Below, piece after piece: positions 1-7,685 of a DNA stretch of 9,963 nt. The stretch is from Acidisphaera sp035272265 (lineage in GTDB: Bacteria; Pseudomonadota; Alphaproteobacteria; Acetobacterales; Acetobacteraceae): positions 1 to 9,963 of the forward strand of contig DATEQV010000042.1 of NCBI GenBank assembly GCA_035272265.1, given 5' to 3'. Every line of letters starts with the position of its first letter. Position 1 is the stretch's first letter. The notes under the pieces are model-generated. The model did not search any database. It saw nothing but the letters and a program-made list of their open reading frames with translations, and was not told where the DNA came from. The translations under genes and the position numbers were made by a program.

Positions 1-2
1 CC

Positions 3-1112
3 GCACCCCGGCTGCTGCCGTACGCGTATCTGCCCGTCGTCAACGACATCCTGAAGACGCTGCACACGTCCGAGCAGGTGCGCGCCTGGCTGCGGCGGGT
101 GAAGGAGCGCGGCGCCGCCGGCATCAAGTTCTTCGGCGCGCCGTCCGCACTGATGCGCGCGGCGCTGGAGGAGTGCCGCGCGCTCGGCCTGCGCTCGGGC
201 TGCCACCACGCGCAGATGGCGGTGACCCGCATGAATGCGCTGACCTCGGCCGAGTGGGGCCTGACGAGCGCCGAGCACTACTACGGACTGCCGGAGGCGC
301 TGTTCGAGGATCGCGTGGTGCAGCAATTTCCGGCCGACTACGACTATGGCGACGAGTATTTCCGCTTCGCCCACGCCGGCCAGATGTTCCGCCAGGCCGC
401 GCCGCCGGGAAGTGCGAAGTGGAACGAGGTGCTGGAGAAGTTCCTCGCGCTCGATTTCACCTTCGTGCCGACGTTCTCCATCTACGACGCCACGCGCGAC
501 CAGATGCGTGCCCGGCAGGCCGACTGGCAGCACGACTATGCGTGGAAGTCGAGCTGGGAATTCTTCCAGCCGAACCGCACGGCGCACGGCTCGTTCTGGT
601 TCCGCTGGTCGACGACGAACGAGATCGAGTGGAAGGAGAACTACCGGCTCTGGATGCGGTTCATCAACGACTACAAGAACCGCGGCGGGCGCGTATGCAC
701 CGGCAGCGATTCCGGCTTCATCTTCCAGCTGTTCGGCTTCGGCTACATCCGCGAGCTGGAGCTGCTGCAGGAAGCCGGGTTCCATCCGCTGGAGGTGATC
801 CGCGCGGCGACGTCGCAGGCAGCCGAGCTCGTGGGGATGGCGGACGAGATCGGCAGCGTCGAGGTGGGCAAGGCGGCGGACCTGCTGGTGCTGGATCACA
901 ACCCGCTGGCGGATTTCAAGCTGCTGTACGGCACCGGCGCGATGCGGCTGAATGACGAGACCCGCAAGACCGAGTGGCACCGCGCGCTGTGCACCACGAT
1001 CAAGGGCGGCGTGATCTACAACGTGGGCGAGCTGCTCGCCGACGTGCGCGAGATGGTGGCGCGCAGTCATGCGGAGGACCCGGGCGCGCGGCCGGAGGGG
1101 CGGCCGCACTGA
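3..1112 (+). CDS. Amidohydrolase family protein, C-terminal part (5' end outside window)
   Basis: The reading frame is open from base 3, so the N-terminus, which should hold the first HxH metal pair, lies outside the window; 369 codons plus the stop remain. It has the layout of the metal-dependent amidohydrolase superfamily (imidazolonepropionase-like branch): a candidate bridging lysine in GIKFFG (codon 126-128), adjacent histidines in GCHHAQ (204-209), a histidine in SAEHYYG (276-278), and the late catalytic aspartate in TGSDSG (708-710). Then come the typical ATSQAAELVG helix and the closing beta-sandwich signature GSVEVGKAADLLVLDHNPL. These enzymes hydrolyse C-N bonds in amides or cyclic amides, normally with zinc. 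The substrate cannot be read from the sequence. The middle is unusually rich in Trp, Phe and Tyr. The stop overlaps the next gene, a COG0523 GTPase, so the two are probably co-transcribed and translationally coupled. Confidence 0.88.
   Translation, partial: APRLLPYAYLPVVNDILKTLHTSEQVRAWLRRVKERGAAGIKFFGAPSALMRAALEECRALGLRSGCHHAQMAVTRMNALTSAEWGLTSAEHYYGLPEALFEDRVVQQFPADYDYGDEYFRFAHAGQMFRQAAPPGSAKWNEVLEKFLALDFTFVPTFSIYDATRDQMRARQADWQHDYAWKSSWEFFQPNRTAHGSFWFRWSTTNEIEWKENYRLWMRFINDYKNRGGRVCTGSDSGFIFQLFGFGYIRELELLQEAGFHPLEVIRAATSQAAELVGMADEIGSVEVGKAADLLVLDHNPLADFKLLYGTGAMRLNDETRKTEWHRALCTTIKGGVIYNVGELLADVREMVARSHAEDPGARPEGRPH
1094..1112 (+). promoter_or_regulatory. Shine-Dalgarno and CTG start overlap deciding the cobW-like start
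   Basis: A strong Shine-Dalgarno match, GGAGGGG at 1094-1100, lies 8 bases before CTG at 1109, and CTGA fuses this start with the amidohydrolase TGA. No ATG, GTG or TTG is available close to the conserved N-terminus, so initiation at CTG is the simplest reading. Confidence 0.55.
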
Positions 1113-2068
1113 CCGATTTCATCGTCCTGACCGGCTTCCTGGGCAGCGGCAAGACGACGCTGCTGCGCGACTTCCTGGCATTGCCGGAGGCCGCGGATAC
1201 GGCAGTGATCGTCAACGAAGTGGGCGCGATCGGCCTGGATGGCGCGATCATCGCCGAGGACGGCGGCATTCCGGTGACGCTGCTGAGCAACGGCTGCATC
1301 TGCTGCATGACCGGCGGCGATCTGGAGCGCGCGGTCGAGCGGCTGCTGGCGGTGCGGGCGCAGGCGGGCCTGCCGCCGCCGTCGCGCGTGGTGCTGGAGA
1401 CCAGCGGGGTGTCGAAGCCGGGGCCGATCCTGCGTTCGCTCGCCGCGTTGGCACCGCTGCGGATGCGCATCGCGGTCGTTTCCACGTTCGATTGCACGCG
1501 CGGGACGGCGGTGGCGGAGTTCGAGGAAGCGGCGGCGCAGTGGGCCGGTGCGCAGACGATCGTGCTGACCAAGCTGGATGCGGTGGATGAGGCCGGGCGC
1601 GCCGACGCACGCGCGGCCGCGACAGGCGTCAATCCGCTGGCGACGCTGATCGACGAAGCGGACCGCACGGCGGCGGTGCGGACGGCCTTCGAGCTGAACG
1701 GTGCGAAGCCGCGCAGCCTGGTCGCGACCGCGCTGGCAGAAGGTGCCGCACATCCGCGCATCCGCGTGTTGCTCGTCCGTTTCTCGGCGCCGGTGCGGTG
1801 GGACGATCTGGCGGCGTTCCTCGACGGTCTCGCGGGATTCTGCGGCGACCGTCTGTTGCGGGTGAAGGGCGTGGTCGGCGTGACGGATGCCGGGGCGCCG
1901 GTGCTCGTGCAGAGCGTCGGCACGCTGTTCAGTCCGCCTCGTTCGTTTGCGGGGTACCAGGGCGAGGCGGACTTCCTGGTGTTGATCGTGCGCGACCTGG
2001 GCGCGGAGGAACTGGCACCGTTGGCAGGCGCCTTGCCGGTTACTCTGACCGAGACGGCACGCGGCTGA
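1109..2068 (+). CDS. CobW/COG0523-family GTP-binding metallochaperone
   Basis: A G3E P-loop GTPase of 319 residues, the usual length for CobW/YjiA/ZigA-type proteins. Visible motifs: Walker A GFLGSGKTT (residues 9-17), NEVG (36-39), the family's metal-binding CxCC as GCICC (C63, C65, C66), ETSG (97-100) and the guanine-specificity motif TKLD (154-157). The last third matches a CobW_C domain. Family members deliver zinc, cobalt or other metals to client enzymes using GTP. The start is inferred. The conserved N-terminus begins directly at CTG 1109, which overlaps the upstream stop as CTGA and follows GGAGGGG (1094-1100) at 8 bases. The only in-frame upstream GTGs (974, 989) would add an Arg/Gly-rich tail read out of frame from the upstream amidohydrolase. 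The neighbour is a plausible client (inference). The gene converges on the molybdenum hydroxylase operon with 13 bases between stops. Confidence 0.9.
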   Translation: MTDFIVLTGFLGSGKTTLLRDFLALPEAADTAVIVNEVGAIGLDGAIIAEDGGIPVTLLSNGCICCMTGGDLERAVERLLAVRAQAGLPPPSRVVLETSGVSKPGPILRSLAALAPLRMRIAVVSTFDCTRGTAVAEFEEAAAQWAGAQTIVLTKLDAVDEAGRADARAAATGVNPLATLIDEADRTAAVRTAFELNGAKPRSLVATALAEGAAHPRIRVLLVRFSAPVRWDDLAAFLDGLAGFCGDRLLRVKGVVGVTDAGAPVLVQSVGTLFSPPRSFAGYQGEADFLVLIVRDLGAEELAPLAGALPVTLTETARG

Positions 2069-2075
2069 ACGAGCG

Positions 2076-2095
2076 CCCGTTTCATCGGAAACGGG
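2076..2095. terminator. Hairpin between convergent genes, possible bidirectional terminator
   Basis: A perfect 8-bp inverted repeat, CCCGTTTC / GAAACGGG (2076-2083 and 2088-2095), with loop ATCG. It begins 8 bases after the cobW-like stop and includes the last codons and stop of the small-subunit gene on the other strand. Neither side has a T-tract, so it may be a stability or pause hairpin and not a classic intrinsic terminator. Confidence 0.5.
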
Positions 2096-3194
2096 ACAGC
2101 AGCTGATGCAGCCACCGCAACACAGCGTGCCACAACAGCGCACCTGCGCGCATGGGTTGCGGAGCCGCTGGCGGCGCGCCGCGCAGACGCGCCTCGAGTT
2201 GACGGCCGAACGTTGCGGCGATCTCGGCAGCCGCCGCGCGCACCAGCGGGCCCCGGCCGAACTGCGCCAATGCGCCGCTGAGCGCGTAGGTGACGGAGAT
2301 GCCGATCACGCTTGCGTCGGCCCCATCGGCCTGCACGTCGAACGCGGCCTGGGCGCGCAGCCGCGTGCCGGTGATGCGGTCCCTGCCCTCGCCCGTGAGT
2401 CGCCCGGACTGGCGATCGGGCGCGAAGGCGATGGTGCCGGTACCGGCGAAGCGGGCCTTGATCGGGCCGAAGGCGGCGAGCAGCGTGCCGGCGATCGCGT
2501 CGCCGTTCCGCGAGGTCAGCGATGCGCCAGGGACGCAGCCGGCAACAAGCGTGGGGTCCTGCATCGCCTGCCACACGGTTGCGGCGGGCAGCGCCAGCGG
2601 AATGCGCAGGTCGATCGCGTTGCCGGCCGGCGCGGACAACGGACTGGGCGGACTTGCTACGGTTGCATCCGTGACGATCGCCGCGTCGCCGAACGCGCAG
2701 GCGGCGATCGGAGCAGCGGCGGCGCGGTCCATCAGCGGCGCATCGCGGAGGACGCGGGAGATGGCGCGGACGATGCCGTTGTAGCCGGTGCAGCGGCACA
2801 GATTGCCGGCCAGCTCCAGGCGGATGCGGTCCTCGTCGGCGCCGGGCAGGCGGCGGACGATGTCGCGGGCGGTGACGATCATCCCCGGCGTGCAGTAGCC
2901 GCATTGCAGCGCGTGCTCGGCCGTGAAGGCGGCGCGCAGGCTCTCGGCGAGCGGGTCGTCGTCCAGGCCTTCGATCGTGCGAACGGGACGGCCGTCGCAC
3001 TCGGCGGCGAGCGTGATGCAGGCCCGCACCGGCTCGTCGTCGAGCAGCAGCGTGCAGGCGCCGCACACGCCGTGCTCGCAGCCGAGACGCGTGCCGGTGA
3101 GCAGCAGATGGTCGCGCAGGAAGTCGGCGAGATGGACGCGGGGCTCGACGTCGGCGGTGACCGCCGATCCGTTGACTGTCAGGGCGACGCGCAT
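2082..3194 (-). CDS. Fused [2Fe-2S] small subunit (CoxS-type) and CoxG-like SRPBCC domain of a molybdenum hydroxylase
   Basis: 370 residues, about twice a normal small subunit. Residues 1-155 are a complete CoxS/XdhC-type iron-sulfur protein: a plant-ferredoxin cluster (C39, C44, C47, C59) and a helical-domain cluster (C98, C101, C133, C135) in QCGYCTPGM and NLCRCTGY. An Ala/Pro linker (about 156-192) leads to a CoxG-like SRPBCC domain (about 194-340) with the family marks VPGASL (221-226), GPIKARFAG and ALAQFGRG (308-315). A basic, Trp/Leu-rich helix closes the protein (about 352-370). CoxS passes electrons from the molybdenum site to the FAD subunit. CoxG is membrane-associated and has been linked to quinone supply for CO dehydrogenase. 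The ATG at 3194 overlaps the coxM-like stop as ATGA, so it is last in the operon. The fusion frame is uninterrupted, with strong G/C third positions throughout. Confidence 0.92.
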   Translation of the reverse strand: MRVALTVNGSAVTADVEPRVHLADFLRDHLLLTGTRLGCEHGVCGACTLLLDDEPVRACITLAAECDGRPVRTIEGLDDDPLAESLRAAFTAEHALQCGYCTPGMIVTARDIVRRLPGADEDRIRLELAGNLCRCTGYNGIVRAISRVLRDAPLMDRAAAAPIAACAFGDAAIVTDATVASPPSPLSAPAGNAIDLRIPLALPAATVWQAMQDPTLVAGCVPGASLTSRNGDAIAGTLLAAFGPIKARFAGTGTIAFAPDRQSGRLTGEGRDRITGTRLRAQAAFDVQADGADASVIGISVTYALSGALAQFGRGPLVRAAAAEIAATFGRQLEARLRGAPPAAPQPMRAGALLWHAVLRWLHQLLSRFR

Positions 3195-3970
3195 CAGGCG
3201 GCCGCCAGCGCCAGCGCGCGGCGCAGCGCGACGGCCTGCATGTGGATGGCGATGTCATCGAGGCCGGTGCCGGCGAGCGCTGCCGCGGCGTGCGCCGGGT
3301 CGTGCAACAGCAGCGGCCGCGTGCCGGTGGCGCCGATCGCGATGCGGCGCACGCCGTTGTCCGGGTCATCCAGCACGGCGGCCATCGCGTGGGCGAACTC
3401 GCCGGGCTTGCGGCACGCCTTGTAGTAACCCCAGCGCGCGGTTGGGGACAGCTTGGGGATGCGCACGGCGCGCAGGATTTCGCCCGGCCGCAATGCGCTG
3501 GTGAACGGGCCGGTGATGAACTGCTCGGCCGGGATCGCGCGCGCACCGTCGGGGTGCCAGGTCAGCATCACGGCGCCGAGCGCGGTCAGCGTGCACGGCC
3601 AGTCAGCGGCAGGATCGGCGTGACACACGCTGCCGCCGAACGTGCCGCGGTTGCGCACCGCGCGATAGGCGATGCGTTCGGCGATGCTCGACAACACGAA
3701 GTTGCCGATGTCCGGCGTGCGGCCGTCGGCGATGGCGGCGTGGGTGACGGCGGCGCCGATGGTGACCGCATCGGCGGTTTCCTCGGCGCCGACGAGTTCG
3801 GGCAGGCGCGCGATCGAGACCAGCAGGCCGGGTGCGGCGACGCGCAGGTTCAGCATCGGGCCGAGCGACTGGCCGCCGGCCAGCACGCGGGCGCCGTCCC
3901 GCGATGCCAGCAGTGCGGACGCCTCGGCGAGGGTGGCCGGGCGGGCGAGGTCGAAGGCGGCGGGTTTCAC
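3194..3970 (-). CDS. FAD-binding medium subunit (CoxM-type) of a molybdenum hydroxylase
   Basis: 258 residues, slightly short for CoxM (about 260-290). It carries the two FAD signatures of the family: AGGQSLGPMLNLR (residues 31-43) and, after VTIGAAVTH (69-77), the RNRGTFGGSVCHADPAADWP block (106-125), followed by a CO dehydrogenase flavoprotein C-terminal domain. It accepts electrons from the [2Fe-2S] subunit. The GTG start at 3970 is chosen because it overlaps the large-subunit stop as GTGA and begins at the conserved MKPAAFDLARPATLAEA; the longer open frame upstream is out-of-frame coxL sequence. The gene sits between the large and small subunits with four-base overlaps on both sides, so translation is probably coupled. 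The final electron acceptor is not shown by the sequence. Confidence 0.93.
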   Translation of the reverse strand: MKPAAFDLARPATLAEASALLASRDGARVLAGGQSLGPMLNLRVAAPGLLVSIARLPELVGAEETADAVTIGAAVTHAAIADGRTPDIGNFVLSSIAERIAYRAVRNRGTFGGSVCHADPAADWPCTLTALGAVMLTWHPDGARAIPAEQFITGPFTSALRPGEILRAVRIPKLSPTARWGYYKACRKPGEFAHAMAAVLDDPDNGVRRIAIGATGTRPLLLHDPAHAAAALAGTGLDDIAIHMQAVALRRALALAAA

Positions 3971-6287
3971 GGTGCTCTCGCGCGCACGGCCGCGACGATC
4001 CGCCGCGGCGTGATCGGCAGCGCGTCGATCCGCACGCCCAGCGGGCGCAGCGCGTCGTTCACCGCGTTGGCGACGGCCGCGGGCGGACCGATCGCGCCGC
4101 CCTCGCCCAGGCCTTTCTGGCCGAACTCGGTGTAGGGCGACGGTGTGGCCATGTGGTCGATGCGCAGCATCGGCACCTCGGTGGCACCAGGCAGCGTGTA
4201 GTCGGCGAGCGTGGAGGCGAGCGGCTGGCCGTTGGCGTCGAACGGCATCTCCTCGTACAGCGCGGTGCCGATGCCCTGCGCGGTGCCGCCGATCACCTGG
4301 CCGTCGACGATCATCGGGTTGATGAGCGTGCCGCCGTCCTCGCAGAGCGCGTAGTCGAGGATGGCGACGTCGCCGAGGTCCGGATCGACGCTGACAATTG
4401 CGGCGTGCGCGGCGTAGCTGAACGTGCCGCTGTCCCGCGCTGGCTTGTAGCCGGCGGTGACCTCCAGGCCGCCTGGCGCGACGTCTTGCGGCAGGTCCTG
4501 CGGGCGGCGATACCATGTGCGCGCGACGTCCTCGATCCGCACGCTGGCCACGCCTGTTGCGACGACGCCGTTGCCGACGCGCACGGAATCGACGGGCGCC
4601 TGCAGCAGGTGCGCGCCGATGGCCGCGATGCGTTCACCGAGGCCCTGGCACGCGCGCGCCACCGCGCCGCCCGCCATCACCATGCAGCGCGACCCCCAGG
4701 TGCCGGTCGAATACGGCGTCAGCGCAGTGTCGCCGTGGACGACGCGGATGCGGTCGAGCGGGATGCCGAGCGCCTCATGCGCGACCTGCGCCAGCGTGGT
4801 CTCCAGGCCCTGGCCGTGCGACTGGATGCCGACGCGCAGTTCCAGGCCGCCGTCGGGCGTCAGGCGCGCGACCGCCTGCTCGAAACCCGGCACCATCGGG
4901 ATGCCCCAGCCGGCATAGACCGAGGTGCCGTGCGCGGCCTGTTCGCAGAAGATCGACAGGCCCACGCCGATATATGCATCGCCGTCGCGGCGCGCGGCCT
5001 GGCGCACACGCACGCTGGGGATGTCGATCGCGGCGACGGCGCGGCGCAGGCATTCGGGGTAGTCGCCGCTGTCGAAATGCTTGCTGGTGATGTTGTCGAA
5101 CGGCATCGCCTCGGGTGGAATGAGGTTGCGCAGGCGCACCTCGTGCGGTTCGAGACCGGCCTCGTGCGCGATGCCGTCGATGACGGTTTCCATCGCGTAG
5201 CACACGCCGGCGCGGGCCACGCCGCGATAGGGCAGGATGCCGGGCTTGTTGGTGGCGACCGACCAGGTGATGCAGCGATACGCGTCGAACCGGTACGGGC
5301 CGGGCAGGATGCTCGCGACCTGCGCGGCTTCGAGGCAGGCGGAGAACGGGTACAGCGAATACGCGCCGGCATCGACCGTCGCCTCGCAGTCGATCGCGCG
5401 CAGGGTTCCGTCGGCATCGGCATAGCGGCGATGTCGTAGTGGTGCTCGCGGCAGTTGGCGTTGGCGGTGAGCTGCTCGCGCCGGTCCTCGATCCAGCGCA
5501 TCGGCCGGCCGAGGCGGCGCGCGAGCCATGCCGCACAGACTTCCTCGGCCAGCAGGATGCCCTTGTAGCCGAAGCCGCCGCCGACATCGGGCGCGACGAT
5601 GCGGACCTGCTCCTCCGGCAGGCCGAGGCAGCCGGCCAGGCCGGTGCGCACGACGTGCGGGATCTGCGTCGAGGTATGCAGCACGAGTTGGTCGACCCGG
5701 CTGTCCCACTCGGCGACGCAGCCGCGGCCTTCCAGCGGCGACATGCATTGCCGCGCGGTGCGCAGCGTGCGGCGGACGACGATCGGGGCGGTGTCGCGCA
5801 CGGCCGAGATGTCGCCCTCGACGCGGGTTTCCAGCACGATGTTGTCGCCCCAGGACTCGTGCACCAAAGCCGTGTCGGGCGCGCGGGCGTGCAACATGTC
5901 GGTGACTGCCGGCAGTTCGTCGAAGTCCACTTCGACCGCGGCGGCGAGGTCCTCGGCCTCGGCGCGGGTCGGGGCGATGCAGACGGCGATGGGCTCGCCG
6001 ACATGGCGCACCTTGTCCTGCGCGAGCACCGGCTGTTGCGACGGCTTGAAGCCGGGCAACGCACTGACCGCGACGATCGGCGAGACGCCGGCCAGATCGG
6101 CGGCCGTGAACACCAAGCCGTCCGGCTTGCGGATCGCGCGGATGCGCGCGTGGGCGACCGGGCTGCGCACGAAGGCAAGTTCCTGCATGCCGGCCAGCCG
6201 GATGTCGGCGACGAACACGCCACGGCCGCGCAGGTAGCGATCGTCCTCCTTGCGCGGAACCGAACGCCCGATGCCCTGTCCGTCCAC
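3967..6287 (-). pseudogene. Molybdopterin-binding large subunit (CoxL/XDH type) with one-base frameshift
   Basis: Two overlapping frames together give a complete 773-residue molybdenum hydroxylase large subunit, a normal length. Frame one runs from GTG 6287 (GAGGG upstream) through RKEDDRYLRGRG, MSPLEGRG (about 182-189) and the cofactor-binding GGGFGYKG (236-243) to REHHYDIAA. Frame two resumes at YADADGTLRA and holds the active-site loop PYRGVAR (353-359), GIQSHGQG, GTWGSR and the catalytic glutamate in GQKGLGEGG (E729). The join needs one extra base between 5425 and 5424, so either the gene is broken or the assembly lost a base. The loop lacks the Cys of form I CO dehydrogenase (AYxCSFR), so it belongs with the form II-like/aldehyde or heterocycle hydroxylases; the substrate is unknown. 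It is first in the operon and divergent from the amidohydrolase at 6426. The stop overlaps the coxM-like start as GTGA. Confidence 0.88.
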
Positions 6288-6425
6288 GCCGCCCTCGCTC
6301 GCCGTCCGATCGCGTGTATGCTGACGATCGGCATGGTCAGCAAGCGGTGGGGCCAGCAAGCGGTACGCCACTTGCTCGGCTACCGCACGGCCCTACGTGC
6401 CGTCTCGTATCCAGGGAGCCGCAAG
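6288..6425. promoter_or_regulatory. Divergent control region between hydroxylase operon and amidohydrolase
   Basis: These 138 bases separate two divergent starts and should hold both promoters. A dyad TGCTGAC (6319-6325) / GTCAGCA (6336-6342), with a 10-base spacer, looks like an operator. The 11-mer CAGCAAGCGGT occurs twice, at 6338-6348 and 6354-6364 (16-base period), and the first copy overlaps the right dyad arm. A smaller GCACG/CGTGC pair lies at 6385-6400. AGGGAG at 6413-6418 is the ribosome site of the amidohydrolase. I see no convincing sigma-70 boxes, and no regulator gene lies in the window. Confidence 0.5.
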
Positions 6426-7685
6426 ATGGACGGACACATCGACCTTCTGCTGCGCGGCGGGCGCGTGATCGACCCGGCCGCCTCGCGGGACGGAATGTTC
6501 GACGTCGCGATCGGCGGCGGCCGTATCCTGGCCGTCGAGCCCGCCATTCCCGCCGAGGCGACTCGCGTCGTCGATGTGACAGGCAAGCTCGTTCTGCCCG
6601 GCATGATCGACACGCACGCGCATGTCTATCAGGGCGTCACCGGCAAGTTCGGCCTCGATCCGGACATGGTGGGCGTGCAGTCTTGCGTCACCACCGTCGT
6701 CGACCAGGGCGGGCCGAGCTGCATGACCATCCCCGGCTTCCGCCGCTACATCGTGCAGCCGTCCAGGACCCGCGTCGTGTGCTTCATCTCCGCCTATCTG
6801 GTCGGCGGGCTCGAAGGACACCTGTATCCGGAGCTGTACGGGCCCGGGCAGGTCAATGTCGAGCACACGGTGAAGGCGGCGCGGGAGAACGCCGACATCG
6901 TGCGCGGCATCAAGGCGCACGCGGAGACCGGCGGCGTGTCGCGCTGGGGGTTGGAGGTCATCAAGCTCGGCAAGCGGATGGCGCGCGAGGCCGGGCTGCC
7001 GCTGTACATCCATCTCGGCCAGCTCTGGCCGACCAAGGACGACGCGGAGGTCGACGCCGACGAGGTCGTGCGCACGCTGATCCCGCTGATGGACGAGGGC
7101 GACGTGCTCGCGCACCCCTTCACCCGGCATCCCGGCGGTTTCATCTCGAGCGAAACCGGCGAGGTGCATCCGGTGGTGTGGGAGGCGCTCGCTCGCGGGG
7201 TGACCGTCGATGTCGGCCACGGCTCGCATTTCAGCTTCGACATGGCGCGCAAGGTGCTTGCCGCCGGCATCGCGCCGTTCACGCTGGGCGCCGACATGCA
7301 CGGCTACAACGTGCGGGTGCCCGACGCGGCCGACGGCGGCGAGCGCGCCCGCAACCCGTTCTTCGGCGTCGCTCCGTTCAACCTGACGCACGCCATGACC
7401 GAGTTGCTGACCTTGGGGATGGCATTGCCCGAGATCGTCGCCACCGTCACCGCGAATCCGGCAAGGATGCTGCGGATGAGCGACACGATCGGCACGCTGC
7501 TGCCCGGACGCGAGGCGGACGTCTCGGTGCTCGAGGTGCTCGATGGCCGGTTCGAGCTGCGCGACAACAGCGGCGCCCGGGTGGCCGCGCCGCAGATGAT
7601 CGTGCCGGTGTTCGCGCTGCGGGCCGGCGAGCGGTTCGACGCCGCCAGCCCGCTGATCCCCGCGCCGATGGCGGTCGCCGCCTGA
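6426..7685 (+). CDS. Amidohydrolase/deacetylase family metallohydrolase (dihydroorotase-like)
   Basis: A complete 419-residue amidohydrolase. The N-terminal DLLLRGGRVIDPAASRDGMFDVAI and the HAHVYQG metal motif (H64, H66) match the deacetylase/dihydroorotase-like branch of cyclic amidohydrolases. Other likely metal ligands are K163 in GIKAHAE (candidate carboxylated lysine), H196 in YIHLGQ, H230 in VLAHPFTRHPGG and catalytic D290 in TLGADMHG. The C-terminal TANPARMLRMSDTIGTLLPGREADVSVLEV closes the beta-sandwich. Family members hydrolyse cyclic or N-acyl amides with a zinc or similar metal centre. The exact substrate is not evident. ATG 6426 is preceded by AGGGAG at 7 bases. The gene stands alone but is divergent from the molybdenum hydroxylase operon across a shared control region, so joint regulation is likely. 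It could act on the hydroxylated product (inference). Confidence 0.93.
   Translation: MDGHIDLLLRGGRVIDPAASRDGMFDVAIGGGRILAVEPAIPAEATRVVDVTGKLVLPGMIDTHAHVYQGVTGKFGLDPDMVGVQSCVTTVVDQGGPSCMTIPGFRRYIVQPSRTRVVCFISAYLVGGLEGHLYPELYGPGQVNVEHTVKAARENADIVRGIKAHAETGGVSRWGLEVIKLGKRMAREAGLPLYIHLGQLWPTKDDAEVDADEVVRTLIPLMDEGDVLAHPFTRHPGGFISSETGEVHPVVWEALARGVTVDVGHGSHFSFDMARKVLAAGIAPFTLGADMHGYNVRVPDAADGGERARNPFFGVAPFNLTHAMTELLTLGMALPEIVATVTANPARMLRMSDTIGTLLPGREADVSVLEVLDGRFELRDNSGARVAAPQMIVPVFALRAGERFDAASPLIPAPMAVAA

Noticed and set aside
1000..3546. An 848-codon minus-strand open frame
   Set aside because: Arg/Ser/Pro-rich shadow of the CobW-like gene, the small subunit and the medium subunit; no domain is readable and the true frames carry conserved motifs.
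3971..4516. N-terminal extension of the medium-subunit frame
   Set aside because: Low-complexity Arg-rich translation inside the large-subunit gene. The GTGA overlap and conserved start place the true beginning at 3970.
4963..5054. Dense GCG/CGC short repeats within the large subunit
   Set aside because: Explained by GC-rich codon use in an alanine- and arginine-rich stretch.
5439..6425. A long plus-strand open frame upstream of the amidohydrolase start
   Set aside because: Antisense shadow of the large subunit. The conserved amidohydrolase N-terminus starts at ATG 6426 with its own ribosome site.
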